NCBI GenBank assembly: GCA_937922045.1
Contig: CAKZXA010000001.1
Span: 1 to 64,000 of the forward strand
Direction: 5' to 3'
From: an uncultured Acidimicrobiales bacterium
GTDB lineage: Bacteria; Actinomycetota; Acidimicrobiia; Acidimicrobiales; SZUA-35
Length of the DNA: 64,000 nucleotides
In this document: one piece after another, positions 24,048 to 32,377 of the stretch
How positions within the stretch are numbered: the first letter of the stretch is position 1
Layout: every line of letters starts with the position of its first letter
Notes under the pieces: model-generated
Databases searched by the model: none
Told to the model about the DNA's origin: nothing
Seen by the model: the letters and a program-made list of their open reading frames with translations, nothing else
Position numbers and translations under genes: made by a program

Positions 24048-24877
24048 ATTCGTACCTCGGCGACATAGGTCGCCGGCCCTGTGAGCAGAGCCTCTCCATC
24101 GACGAGCTCGACGGTGACCGCGCCCCCAGGCATAGACACCTGCACGATCTCGTCGACATAGCCGAGCTGATTAGCAGTCCACGCGCCGGCGCAAGCACCA
24201 GACCCACAGGCCTGGGTGATACCGATGCCTCGCTCCCAGACGGCGAGGCGAACAGTGGATTGGTCGATCACTTCAACGAGGTGCACGTTGCAACCTTGGG
24301 GGTAGTCGGCCTCAATTCGAGGACCGATGATTGCGATGTCGCAGGCGTCGAGGTCGTCGACGAATCCGACCAGATGCGGGTTTCCGATGTCGGCGCTGGC
24401 CTGATCCTTCAGGGCGACGCCAACCTCAGCCCACGCGTCGCTGAGCCCTGGGCCTTCGGCAAGTGCCCCCATGGCGACGCGGACGGTAGCGGTTTCAGGC
24501 GTGGTTTCGTCGACCGGATACAGCGTGAGCGTTCGAGTGCCAGCATCGGTCTGCACCACAACGTCATGAGTCTTGGTGGATTCCAGGCTCTGGTTGCGAG
24601 CGATCGCCTGTCCCAGACACCGGATACCGTTGCCGCTGATCTCGGCCCGGCTTCCGTCCGCATTGCGCAGCACCATCCGCCAGCTGCCGTCATCGGCGGG
24701 CCCTTCGCCAGTCAGAACACCGTCAGCTCCCAGACCAAGGCGGCGATCGCAAAGCAGGCGAACCTCGTCGTCGTCGATGGAGCGAACGGGGTTCAAGGCG
24801 ATGAGAAAATCATTGCCAAGGCCATGGTGTTTCGTCAGCGTCAGCAAATCGGAGGAGTTCTTATTCGTCAGCGTCAT
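24044..24877 (-). CDS. dapF: Diaminopimelate epimerase
   Basis: A 277-residue DapF, converting L,L- to meso-diaminopimelate. The catalytic cysteine pair is Cys87 (SGNGIRCLG) and Cys224 (ACGSGACAG). Other landmarks are KHHGLGNDF, GLGADGVL and NPHLV. The two-lobed symmetry of the family is evident from the paired motifs. Start ATG 24877 is preferred to the TTG at 24898. It lies 54 bp after miaA in the same direction and overlaps hflX at its stop, so miaA, dapF and hflX are probably one operon. Confidence 0.93.
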   Translation of the reverse strand: MTLTNKNSSDLLTLTKHHGLGNDFLIALNPVRSIDDDEVRLLCDRRLGLGADGVLTGEGPADDGSWRMVLRNADGSRAEISGNGIRCLGQAIARNQSLESTKTHDVVVQTDAGTRTLTLYPVDETTPETATVRVAMGALAEGPGLSDAWAEVGVALKDQASADIGNPHLVGFVDDLDACDIAIIGPRIEADYPQGCNVHLVEVIDQSTVRLAVWERGIGITQACGSGACAGAWTANQLGYVDEIVQVSMPGGAVTVELVDGEALLTGPATYVAEVRI

Positions 24878-24931
24878 TGTGCTCTCAGTCTGTCCCAAGT
24901 GTCGCAGGTTTGGCCGTCGTTGCCACCTGAT

Positions 24932-25876
24932 TTAGCGGTGACTGGTATCAGGATCGGCGCCATGACGCTCCCAATGACCCCCGACCCTGTCTTCGAGATC
25001 GGGCGCTCCGCTCTCGAACCACGTGATACGAGGGTCCCGTCGAAACCAGCGTTGCTGACGGCGGGCGAACTTCTTGGTTCGACGGCGCGCCTCATTCAAC
25101 GCTTCGTCGAGGGTCATCTCACCGCGAAGATGAGCGAACAGCTCCTTGTAACCCAACGCCTGAGCCGCGGTTCGGGACACACCCAAGCGCAGGAGAGCTT
25201 CGACTTCGGCCAGCAGCCCAGCCGCCAGCTGACGTTCGTAGCGAGCGTCGATACGACGATCCATCTCGTCCCGATCGATCTCCAAGCCAACCAGGCAGAA
25301 ACGCGTTGGTGGATAGTGATCAACACCGGGACCAAACGATGAAAAGGGCTTGCCCGACCCTTTCGTCACCTCGAGGGCACGCACGACTCGACGACGATTG
25401 GTCGGCAGAATCTTGGCGGCCGCAACCGGGTCGAGGGCATGCAACGCTTCCCAAAGCGCCCCGGTGTCGGGTTCGGCCTCGATAGCGTCTCGCTCTTCGG
25501 GGAACTGGGCTGGCATCGTGAAGTTGTCGACGATCGCTCGCACGTAGAGCCCGGTGCCACCGACCACGATCGCTACCCGGCCCGCTCTCTCAAGAGCTCC
25601 CAGAGCAGCATTGGCGTCGACCTGGTATTGGGCAACGTTGTAGTCGTGGGCTGGATCGGCCACATCAACACAGTGGTGGGGCACTGCCGCCAGTTCCTCG
25701 GCCGATGGCTTCGCGGTTCCAATATCCATCCGACGGTAAACGGCCATTGCGTCAGCGGAGATGATCTCACACGCCGCAGGCGTGGGGAAGCGTTGGGCGA
25801 GCCCAACAGCCAGGGCTGTCTTGCCGGTAGCGGTCGGACCGACGATGGCCAGAGGGCAACGACGAAGCTCGCTCAC
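24932..25876 (-). CDS. miaA: tRNA dimethylallyltransferase MiaA
   Basis: A 314-residue MiaA, which adds a dimethylallyl group to A37 of tRNAs reading codons that start with U. The P-loop GPTATGKT is at 13-20. SADAMAVYRRMDIGTAKPS holds the conserved substrate-binding Asp, and GGTGLYVRAI and PTNRRRVVRALEV are family signatures. The gene starts at GTG 25876, overlapping the TGA of the kinase-like gene upstream (GTGA), so the two are coupled. MiaB, encoded at 29705-31126, acts next on the same base. Confidence 0.95.
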   Translation of the reverse strand: MSELRRCPLAIVGPTATGKTALAVGLAQRFPTPAACEIISADAMAVYRRMDIGTAKPSAEELAAVPHHCVDVADPAHDYNVAQYQVDANAALGALERAGRVAIVVGGTGLYVRAIVDNFTMPAQFPEERDAIEAEPDTGALWEALHALDPVAAAKILPTNRRRVVRALEVTKGSGKPFSSFGPGVDHYPPTRFCLVGLEIDRDEMDRRIDARYERQLAAGLLAEVEALLRLGVSRTAAQALGYKELFAHLRGEMTLDEALNEARRRTKKFARRQQRWFRRDPRITWFESGAPDLEDRVGGHWERHGADPDTSHR

Positions 25877-26496
25877 GACTCGGCCGGCTTGGCGCCAAAG
25901 CCTGCCAACAGGGCGAGCAGCATGGCCCGGTCGAGCTGGATCAGGTCGGGATCTTCGTCGTATGCCTCGTAGAACCCCATCACCGCCTCAGGGCCAAACA
26001 CATCCTGCAGGCTGAGATGGGCGATGGCCACGTCGAGGTGACGATCACCGATCCGAGCTAGGCACGGATCGACAAAGGCCACGAACCGTCCCTGGTCGAC
26101 GACGACCTGAGAGGGTTGAGGGTTTGTATGGCACCATCGCAGATCCCGGTTTCCTTGAGGAGCCTGGCGGGCGAGCGAGATCAGCTCATCGGCCGAGTAT
26201 CGGGCGTAGGGCTCTGGCAACCGTTGGGTATCGATGCGGTTCTGTGATCGACGCTCATCGATTAGCGCCCAGATCGCAAGCTCTCCCCCATCGGGAGCAA
26301 GGTCGACATCTCCATGCCCCTCATCGGCGGGAAGCTGAACCTGGTGCAGATGGCGTAGCCCATGGCCGACAGCTGCTGCCAGCCGATTCGGTTCAGGGTG
26401 AAGCTCAGGCTGGTCAGCCGTCGCCGCCGTCGTCGAAAACGAGGCGGTCGAACGATAGAAGCGGGTCACGATGGGGTCAGGGCGGGGTGTTGTCAC
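25873..26496 (-). CDS. Aminoglycoside phosphotransferase-like protein, apparently inactive
   Basis: A 207-residue protein resembling the C-terminal lobe of APH/choline kinase-type phosphotransferases. The Brenner motif HGDxxxxN is changed to H123-T-N125-P-Q-P-S-Q130: the catalytic Asp is Asn and the metal-binding Asn is Gln. Asp143 (FVDPCL) and the GDRHLDVAIAH segment are kept. The usual N-terminal nucleotide-binding lobe seems short or missing; family members are near 260 residues or more. It is therefore probably a pseudokinase or a binding protein. Start GTG 26496 with TAGACT 9 nt upstream. It is translationally coupled to miaA, but a role in tRNA modification is speculation. Confidence 0.6.
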   Translation of the reverse strand: MTTPRPDPIVTRFYRSTASFSTTAATADQPELHPEPNRLAAAVGHGLRHLHQVQLPADEGHGDVDLAPDGGELAIWALIDERRSQNRIDTQRLPEPYARYSADELISLARQAPQGNRDLRWCHTNPQPSQVVVDQGRFVAFVDPCLARIGDRHLDVAIAHLSLQDVFGPEAVMGFYEAYDEDPDLIQLDRAMLLALLAGFGAKPAES

Positions 26497-26505
26497 GCCT
26501 TGGCG

Positions 26506-26511
26506 AGTCTA
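26506..26511 (-). promoter_or_regulatory. -10 element before the kinase-like gene
   Basis: TAGACT on the minus strand, 9 nt before GTG 26496, with no Shine-Dalgarno. It probably drives the kinase-like gene, miaA, dapF and hflX. Confidence 0.4.
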
Positions 26512-26565
26512 GCAATCGAGTGCTCGGGCTTCGGCCCGAAGATTTCATCGATTGGAGCCAGCAGC

Positions 26566-27309
26566 TCAGTTGCCACCATCACCGGCCAGGCAATCGGCCA
26601 TTCCCATGAGCGTGGCCGCAACCGGTTTCGGCGAGACCACCTGATGGAGGTGGTCGCCAAACAGTGTGGCCGTGGACCAGCCCAAGTCTCGGGCCTGGTC
26701 TCGCGACTGCTGATATCCCTGTCCGAAACAGAGGAACCCCTTGGCCACCGTGGGTAGCTCAGGAGCCACACACGGCTGATCAAACCAGGTTCGAGGAATC
26801 GGCCGAGCTTCAGCAAAAACGAGATCGCGAGCGAGCGGTTCAACCACAAGCCCTTCGACCAGGGAACCCCACCATCGGGGCCATGGTGGTAGATAGTCGT
26901 CAGGGCGCACGAGGCCGTCGAGCATCCGAGCGAAGTTTGGCTCCGACTCGGTAAAGGCGCGGCCGTCGGGAAGCCGACCGTCGACCATGATCATCGACTC
27001 GACGTTCCAGCCTTCCTCGATCAGCGCTGACGTGAGCAAGGGGAGCCGCGGACATGCGGCCGAATGACCAACAACAACCGTTGATGGGTGAGGGCCAGGC
27101 TTTATCTGATCCAACACCTCGTCCAACCAGGGCGCCACGTGATCCACATGATCGGTGGTGGTCATGGTCGTCGACGGCACTGTGACATCCTGGTCATAGG
27201 TCTTCAGAACAGACGCAACGTGCCCCCAGCTCGCAGGCCCGAGCAAGGGACTCGGAACCAGCAACCAGTTGCGGAGGCTTTTAGGTTGTGTCTGTCGACC
27301 TAGATTCAA
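26566..27309 (-). CDS. Alpha/beta hydrolase
   Basis: A protein of about 247 residues with an alpha/beta-hydrolase pattern: LLVPSPLLGPASW at the first strand and oxyanion loop, then VVVGHSAACPRLP, a nucleophile elbow GHSAA in which the usual last Gly is Ala. A late GDHLHQVVSP segment supplies a plausible catalytic His. A mid-region PPWPRWW stretch looks like a lid. The substrate is unknown. The start is unsure: TTG 27309 is my choice, because the frame further upstream runs through tandem repeats; a TTG 54 bp further in is also possible. No clear promoter or ribosome site. Confidence 0.65.
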   Translation of the reverse strand: MNLGRQTQPKSLRNWLLVPSPLLGPASWGHVASVLKTYDQDVTVPSTTMTTTDHVDHVAPWLDEVLDQIKPGPHPSTVVVGHSAACPRLPLLTSALIEEGWNVESMIMVDGRLPDGRAFTESEPNFARMLDGLVRPDDYLPPWPRWWGSLVEGLVVEPLARDLVFAEARPIPRTWFDQPCVAPELPTVAKGFLCFGQGYQQSRDQARDLGWSTATLFGDHLHQVVSPKPVAATLMGMADCLAGDGGN

Positions 27310-27325
27310 TGGAAAGCAGCCTTGG

Positions 27326-27358
27326 TTTGCGGTGCGTTTGCGGTGCGTTTGCGGTGCG
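27326..27358. repeat. 11-bp unit in three tandem copies
   Basis: TTTGCGGTGCG is repeated three times perfectly just upstream of the alpha/beta hydrolase gene. Confidence 0.85.
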
Positions 27359-27435
27359 CTTTGTTGCCGTCTCGGGCATCTTACCTTGTCAAACTTGGCA
27401 GATTTCTGCAAGTTTGAAGAGGTTTTTCGACCCGC

Positions 27436-28725
27436 TCAGCTCGTGACCAAGCTGGACAAGACCGCTTTCAATCGATCGTGTTGGGCGAAGATCGAGTTGT
27501 CGATCGTATCGTCGCCGGCTTGCTGCGGTGCCTTGAAATAGAAGCTCAGCCACTCCTGAACACCGCTCATCTCGTTACGTGCTGCAAGGTCGAGGAACAG
27601 CGCTAGGTCCAAGACGAGTGGTGCAGCGAGGATGGAGTCACGGCAAGAGAAGTCGATCTTGATCTCCATCGGGTAGCCCATCCAGCCAAAAATGTCGATC
27701 GCGTCCCAGCCTTCCTTATTATCACCACGAGGCGGGTAGTAGTTGATGCGCACCACATGGTCGACATTGCCGTACAGGTCAGGATTGTCTTCCGGCCGCA
27801 GGATCGACTCCAACACACCAAGTTTCGAGGCCTCCTTGGTTTTGAAGTTGTCGGGATGATCGAGTACTTCACCATCGCGGTTGCCCAGAATATTGGTGGA
27901 ATACCAGCCTCGAAGCCCCAGCATTCGAGTCTTTAGCCCCGGCGCCATAATGGTTTTGATCAGGGTTTGGCCGGTTTTGAAATCCTTGCCAGCGATCGGC
28001 ACCTTACGTTCTATAGCGAGCTCCTGCATACAAGGAAGATCCACCGACAGGTTGGGGGCGCCGTTGGCAAAGGGCACATCAGACTGAATGGCGGCATACG
28101 CGTAGATCTGGCTGGGCGAGATGTTGTCGTCATTGGTTTTGAGGCCCGCCTCGAAATCGGCGACGGTTTCGTGCACGCCTGACGGCTCCTGATAGGCCTC
28201 GGTCGAACCGCACCAGATCATGACAAGGCGATCGCATTCGTTCTCGGACCGGAACCGCTCGATGTCGTCGATAAGAGCCATCGCCTGGTCCCATTTGCTG
28301 GCCAGGCTCTTTACCCGTTGACCGTCGAGCCGTTGCACCCATCGCTGGTCGAAGACGGCCTCCATCGCTACCACTCCCTCTAGCTCGCCAGAGATGGCGT
28401 TGAGGTCGGCGTCGGAGAGTACGCCACTCGTGCGCGCCGCGTCGAGGGCATTCGCTGAGATCGGGTCCCAGCCACCGAACACGAGGTCGTTCAGATCGGC
28501 GAGGGGGACGGCGTCCTTGATCAGTCGGCGGTCGGAGCCGTCGTCGCCGAGCTCGAGAACATCGAGTTGGCTCACCGAGCCAATCGGCGCTTTGAGGCCT
28601 TGGCGGACGGCGAAGACGCCAGCGATAACCGTCGAGGCGACGGCCCCGAGGCCAGGGAGCAGAATGCCAAGCTTTCCGGTTCCAGACGGGGACGACGGGG
28701 AGGTTTCGTTGGCGCGTTCAGACAT
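27436..28725 (-). CDS. ino1: Inositol-3-phosphate synthase family protein
   Basis: A 429-residue protein of the myo-inositol-1-phosphate synthase family, which turns glucose 6-phosphate into inositol phosphate with NAD. Seen: an N-terminal Rossmann GILLPGLGAVAS loop, GWDPIS, VMIWCGSTE, PIAGKDFKTGQT (conserved Gly-Lys-Asp region), and the MGYPMEIKIDFSCRDSILAAPLVLDLALFLDLA helix region in the last part, where the catalytic lysine lies. Actinobacteria use the product for phosphatidylinositol and mycothiol. Start ATG 28725 lies 7 nt behind TAGTAT (leaderless). A LysR regulator gene is divergent, with 58 bp between starts. Confidence 0.85.
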   Translation of the reverse strand: MSERANETSPSSPSGTGKLGILLPGLGAVASTVIAGVFAVRQGLKAPIGSVSQLDVLELGDDGSDRRLIKDAVPLADLNDLVFGGWDPISANALDAARTSGVLSDADLNAISGELEGVVAMEAVFDQRWVQRLDGQRVKSLASKWDQAMALIDDIERFRSENECDRLVMIWCGSTEAYQEPSGVHETVADFEAGLKTNDDNISPSQIYAYAAIQSDVPFANGAPNLSVDLPCMQELAIERKVPIAGKDFKTGQTLIKTIMAPGLKTRMLGLRGWYSTNILGNRDGEVLDHPDNFKTKEASKLGVLESILRPEDNPDLYGNVDHVVRINYYPPRGDNKEGWDAIDIFGWMGYPMEIKIDFSCRDSILAAPLVLDLALFLDLAARNEMSGVQEWLSFYFKAPQQAGDDTIDNSIFAQHDRLKAVLSSLVTS

Positions 28726-28732
28726 GACGTCA

Positions 28733-28738
28733 ATACTA
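28733..28738 (-). promoter_or_regulatory. -10 element for leaderless ino1
   Basis: TAGTAT on the minus strand, 7 nt before ATG 28725. The divergent lysR -10 is 34 bp away; the A+T-rich stretch between, with TTATGA-GTC-ATAGATAA symmetry, is a likely regulator site. Confidence 0.55.
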
Positions 28739-28772
28739 AAGACTTCTTAAGTTTTATGAGTCATAGATAAGT

Positions 28773-28778
28773 TATACT
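28773..28778 (+). promoter_or_regulatory. -10 element of the lysR gene
   Basis: TATACT, 5 nt before ATG 28784, again with no Shine-Dalgarno. Confidence 0.5.
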
Positions 28779-28783
28779 AACTA

Positions 28784-29716
28784 ATGGTTCAGACGAACTT
28801 GCTCACTGTGACCACCCAAAACATGGAGTACCTTGCCGCCGTCAGCGAGGCTGAGCTTTGGGGTGACGCGGCTGCTGAGGTTGGGGTAACGCCATCAGCA
28901 CTTAGCCAATCGCTGGCCGAGCTCGAACGCCGCGTCGGCGTCACCCTGTTTGAACGGTCTGGACGACGGCGCTCACTCACCGCCGACGGAGAGAAGGCAG
29001 CCGAGCACGCCAAGCACGTGCTGGCCGCAATTGGCGACCTCACCCGGTGGGCGGTGGCGGCGAGAGCTGGACGAAGTGGCACCGTACGGCTCGGGCTCAT
29101 CGACGTAGCTGCGGTCCATCACTACCCCGATGCCATCAAGGCGTTTCGGACCAACTTTCCTGAGGTGGAGCTCCATCTAACGGTTGCGGCCTCGGCGACG
29201 TTGCTGAACCAGGTGCTGAGTGGCCAGCTCGACGCAGCGCTCATCGTTGCCCCGTCCCAACTCCCCGACAACGTGACCGTCACCTTGGCCGCCACCGAGG
29301 AACTCGCAATCTACGGCCCGCCAAACCAGCCGACCGGCCTTCCCGCGACCTGGGGACCATGGGTCACCTTTCCGGCCGAGTCGCACACTCGTCAACACGT
29401 GGCCAGGGCGCTCCGGAAACTCGGTGCCGAGTTTCGCATCGAGGCCGAGTCGCATCAGCCCGAAGTTTTGCGCCAGATGGTTGAACTCGGCATGGGTTGG
29501 ACGGTGCTACCGGTCGCCCAAGCCGAAGTCGGGCCCAATCCACTGGTTCGAGCCCAGCGGCCGCCCCTGCTCAGGCGCGACCTCATCGTCGTGCAGCGCG
29601 CAGCGGCATCAGCATCAACGGCAAGCACTGAACTTATCGAACGGCTTCTCGCCTCGTCTACCAAGCCCCAGACCGTCGAGAAATCACCGACGGGCAAACA
29701 AGGATCAGAGAAGTGA
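28784..29716 (+). CDS. LysR-family transcriptional regulator
   Basis: A 310-residue LysR-type regulator. The N-terminal winged helix-turn-helix (about 14-72) contains AAAEVGVTPSALSQSLAELERRVGVTLFERSGRRRSLT. The effector-binding domain begins near residue 100 (GTVRLGLIDVAAVHHYP) and shows two Rossmann-like lobes. The last 25 residues are polar and variable. It is divergent from ino1 with a shared 58-bp promoter region, so it probably regulates that gene and itself, in the usual LysR manner. Its 3' end overlaps the convergent miaB by 12 bp. Confidence 0.9.
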   Translation: MVQTNLLTVTTQNMEYLAAVSEAELWGDAAAEVGVTPSALSQSLAELERRVGVTLFERSGRRRSLTADGEKAAEHAKHVLAAIGDLTRWAVAARAGRSGTVRLGLIDVAAVHHYPDAIKAFRTNFPEVELHLTVAASATLLNQVLSGQLDAALIVAPSQLPDNVTVTLAATEELAIYGPPNQPTGLPATWGPWVTFPAESHTRQHVARALRKLGAEFRIEAESHQPEVLRQMVELGMGWTVLPVAQAEVGPNPLVRAQRPPLLRRDLIVVQRAAASASTASTELIERLLASSTKPQTVEKSPTGKQGSEK

Positions 29717-31126
29717 CGAGACGGGAATTCTGGTGCGATGCCGAGGCTTGGCGGTTACCTCGATCAGCTGGCCCATGAGATACTGGCGAGCCGCATCGGT
29801 GACTTCGACCGTGGCGAAGGTTCCCGGCCTCAGCGGTTCTGAGACAAAGTGGATCAGCTTGTTCTGAACCGTCCGTCCACTTAGAACGCCCGGATCCTTC
29901 TTGGATGGTCCTTCGATGATCACTTCTTCAACCCGGCCGATCCGCGCCCGATAACGGGCGAGAGCGGATCGCTCGGTGACGGTTCGCAGACGGGCATAGC
30001 GGTCTTTGACGACGTCGGCATCGCAGAAAGCATCAGCCATCTCAGCGGCCTCGGTTCCGGGACGAGGGGAGAAGACAAAGGTGTAGGCACCGTCGAACTC
30101 GGCCTCGGCCACCACCGCTAGCGTTGCTTCAAAGTCGTCATCGGTCTCGCCCGGGAAGCCAACGATGATGTCGGTTGTGACCGCCAAGTCGGGGATCACT
30201 GCACGGGCCTGTCTCAGCTTCTCGAGATACCGCTGCGCCTTGTAACCACGGTGCATTGCGGCCAAGACATCATCGGAACCCGACTGCAAAGGAAAGTGAA
30301 GGTGGGGCACAACAGCATCCACCTCAGCCATCGCCTCAAAAACATCGGGCGTCATGTCTTTCGGGTGCGGACTGGTGTAGCGGACCCGCTGGATACCTTC
30401 AATGGCGCCAACCTGACGCAAGAGATCGGCGAACATCGGGCGGATGCGCACATCTTCGCCCGCTTGGCGGGCTGCCAGCGAAAGATCTCGCCCATACGAG
30501 TTGACGTTCTGACCCAGCAGGGTGATCTCTGCCACGCCCTCATCGGCCAGCCGGCGCGCCTCGCTCACGATCTCCGACGGTGACCGGCTGATCTCCTTGC
30601 CTCGCACCGAAGGCACGATGCAAAAGGCACAGGAGTTGTCGCAACCGATCTGGATAGTGAGCCAGGCCGCATAGTCGGTTTCGCGTTTGACCGGCAAAGC
30701 AGACGGGAAAGCCTCGGCCTCACCTTGCATAGCCTCTTCCCAGATCTCGACGACAGGACCATTGGCGCGGGCCTCAGCCAATAGGTCGAGGGCTCGATGC
30801 ACATTGTGGGTTCCAAAAACGACGTCGACATGGCTAGCCCGCTCTTGGATCTGCTCCCTATCCTTTTGGGCAAGACACCCGGCAACCACGATCTGGAGAT
30901 CCGGTTTATCTTCTTTCAGCCCCTTCAGGTTGCCGAGAGCACCGTAAAGTTTGTTGTCGGCGTTCTCCCGAATGCAGCACGTATTGAGGACGATCACGTC
31001 GGCCTCAGCCGGCTCCTCGGTTGCCGAATAGCCATCCTCTTCCAACAGACCGGCCAGGCGTTCCGAGTCATGTTCGTTCATCTGACACCCGTAGGTTCGC
31101 AGCAGATAGCGCTTTTCTTCGTGCAC
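29705..31126 (-). CDS. miaB: tRNA-2-methylthio-N6-dimethylallyladenosine synthase MiaB
   Basis: A 473-residue radical-SAM methylthiotransferase. The N-terminal UPF0004 domain carries cluster cysteines Cys14, Cys50 and Cys84; the radical-SAM motif is Cys162-x3-Cys166-x2-Cys169 (GCDNSCAFC). A TRAM domain forms the C-terminus (about 400-470). TYGCQMNEHDSE and HFPLQSGSD distinguish MiaB from RimO. It methylthiolates the i6A37 made by MiaA. Start is GTG 31126, 6 nt behind TACCCT, so leaderless. Divergent from a phosphatase-fold gene across a region of tandem repeats. Confidence 0.95.
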   Translation of the reverse strand: MHEEKRYLLRTYGCQMNEHDSERLAGLLEEDGYSATEEPAEADVIVLNTCCIRENADNKLYGALGNLKGLKEDKPDLQIVVAGCLAQKDREQIQERASHVDVVFGTHNVHRALDLLAEARANGPVVEIWEEAMQGEAEAFPSALPVKRETDYAAWLTIQIGCDNSCAFCIVPSVRGKEISRSPSEIVSEARRLADEGVAEITLLGQNVNSYGRDLSLAARQAGEDVRIRPMFADLLRQVGAIEGIQRVRYTSPHPKDMTPDVFEAMAEVDAVVPHLHFPLQSGSDDVLAAMHRGYKAQRYLEKLRQARAVIPDLAVTTDIIVGFPGETDDDFEATLAVVAEAEFDGAYTFVFSPRPGTEAAEMADAFCDADVVKDRYARLRTVTERSALARYRARIGRVEEVIIEGPSKKDPGVLSGRTVQNKLIHFVSEPLRPGTFATVEVTDAARQYLMGQLIEVTAKPRHRTRIPVSSLL

Positions 31127-31132
31127 GGTTCA

Positions 31133-31138
31133 AGGGTA
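31133..31138 (-). promoter_or_regulatory. -10 element for leaderless miaB
   Basis: TACCCT on the minus strand, 6 nt before GTG 31126. Confidence 0.5.
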
Positions 31139-31163
31139 GACGGGGCGACAACAATACCGGAGG

Positions 31164-31199
31164 CGGAAAGGGCACAATGTACGGAAAGGGCACAATGTA
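31164..31199. repeat. 18-bp tandem duplication
   Basis: CGGAAAGGGCACAATGTA occurs twice perfectly in the divergent intergenic region upstream of miaB. Confidence 0.85.
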
Positions 31200-31202
31200 A
31201 AA

Positions 31203-31249
31203 GCAGACCGCAGAAGCAGACCGTACAGCAGACCGCAGAAGCAGACCGT
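31203..31249. repeat. 25-bp-period duplication with nested GCAGACCG units
   Basis: A 22-bp block beginning GCAGACCGCAG occurs at 31203-31224 and 31228-31249, each containing GCAGACCG-type units. It follows directly on the 18-bp duplication. Confidence 0.85.
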
Positions 31250-31294
31250 TCCGACTACCCCCACCCAGGCCTTGACTCCACACAGCGAACATCT

Positions 31295-32377
31295 ATGAAC
31301 CTCAATCCGAACGACCCCCGGTCAACGGAACGCCCCCGCACCATCACCCCGAAACCAACACAGCAGCTCCCGGCGATACCGTCGTCCGGCCCGCCCAAGG
31401 CCTTTGAGCCCCGCTACAAGCCCCACCACTGGCTGTTTATGGTCATCGGGTGGTGTCTTGTCCTCTTCTGCACCTGGGTCCTCTATCTCCGCTACCAGCC
31501 CGTGAGTGGTTCCTTGACCATCGCTCTCGTCGGCCTCTTTCCAGCCCTCGTCGTTCCGCTGACCGTGGCCGGCATAGCCGCCCTTATCAGCCGAAGCCCA
31601 AGCCTCCGGGTAGGAACCGCGGCCGTGGCTGCAGCTTTCGTCTTCACGGTAAACCCGTTCGATGCGATCATCGGGTGTCAAGCCACCACAAGCGACGACC
31701 AGATCAAGCTCCTCACCGCCAATGTCCTTGTCGGAGACGGGACAACACCCGAAGACTTCGCCGAGACGGTCTTTCTTCACCAGCCAGACATCATCGTCCT
31801 GCAGGAGGTCAATTGGCAGTTCTACGACACGCTGCAGCGTCACCCCAACATGAGCAGTTTCACACATCGAAGCTCCGACGCAAGCGAGTATCCGGTTGGT
31901 CTTTTGGTCTGGAGCCGTTGGCCGATCGATCAGGTGGTCGGCGAACCCTTCGGTGAAAGCAGCAAGATCACGGCCACAGTCATGTCGCCTTACGGGGCTT
32001 TCGATGTCTCCGCCATTCATACGACCGCCCCATCACAGCCTCGCAACGTTCAGCCATGGCTAGGACAGTTCGATCAGTTGGCCACTGTCGACGTGTCGAC
32101 CCCAAAGGTTCTGGCCGGCGACTTCAACGCCACCGAAGACCACTACCCGTTCCGCACCCTGCTCGGTCGAGGATGGAGCGACGTGCACGACAACAAGGGC
32201 TGCGGACCAGATTCGACCTGGCCAACACGGGATCTGCCGATCGCCATCTACCGGCTCGACCACGTGCTGCTCACCGATCACTTCGAAACGCTGGGAGTAC
32301 AGCTTCTCGCTCCCAAGGGCAGCGATCACAAGCCGGTGCTCGCCACCTTCAGGTTCGCTGACTCCACCGAGAACTAG
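31295..32377 (+). CDS. Membrane-anchored endonuclease/exonuclease/phosphatase family protein
   Basis: A 360-residue protein. A Pro-rich cytoplasmic N-terminus is followed by three hydrophobic segments (about 46-66, 72-98, 105-125) and then an endonuclease/exonuclease/phosphatase domain (about 138-355): LLTANVL, QPDIIVLQEVNW (metal-binding Glu), AIHTTAPS, VLAGDFNATEDH (catalytic Asp and Asn), and GSDHKPVLATF (catalytic Asp-His). The layout matches actinobacterial membrane proteins of this fold whose substrates, nucleic acid or phospho-ester, are unknown. Start ATG 31295 is the first in frame that precedes the hydrophobic region; no ribosome site is evident. The stop shares CTAG with convergent pgl. 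Confidence 0.82.
   Translation: MNLNPNDPRSTERPRTITPKPTQQLPAIPSSGPPKAFEPRYKPHHWLFMVIGWCLVLFCTWVLYLRYQPVSGSLTIALVGLFPALVVPLTVAGIAALISRSPSLRVGTAAVAAAFVFTVNPFDAIIGCQATTSDDQIKLLTANVLVGDGTTPEDFAETVFLHQPDIIVLQEVNWQFYDTLQRHPNMSSFTHRSSDASEYPVGLLVWSRWPIDQVVGEPFGESSKITATVMSPYGAFDVSAIHTTAPSQPRNVQPWLGQFDQLATVDVSTPKVLAGDFNATEDHYPFRTLLGRGWSDVHDNKGCGPDSTWPTRDLPIAIYRLDHVLLTDHFETLGVQLLAPKGSDHKPVLATFRFADSTEN

Noticed and set aside
23765..25342. 525-codon open frame on the plus strand
   Set aside because: It runs antisense through hflX, dapF and miaA, which are certain; its translation is Arg/Gln-rich with no domain. It is a high-G+C shadow frame.
30797..31294. Upstream extension of the phosphatase-fold protein to 526 residues
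   Set aside because: The extra part is antisense to miaB and crosses tandem repeats; ATG 31295 starts the membrane-protein part.
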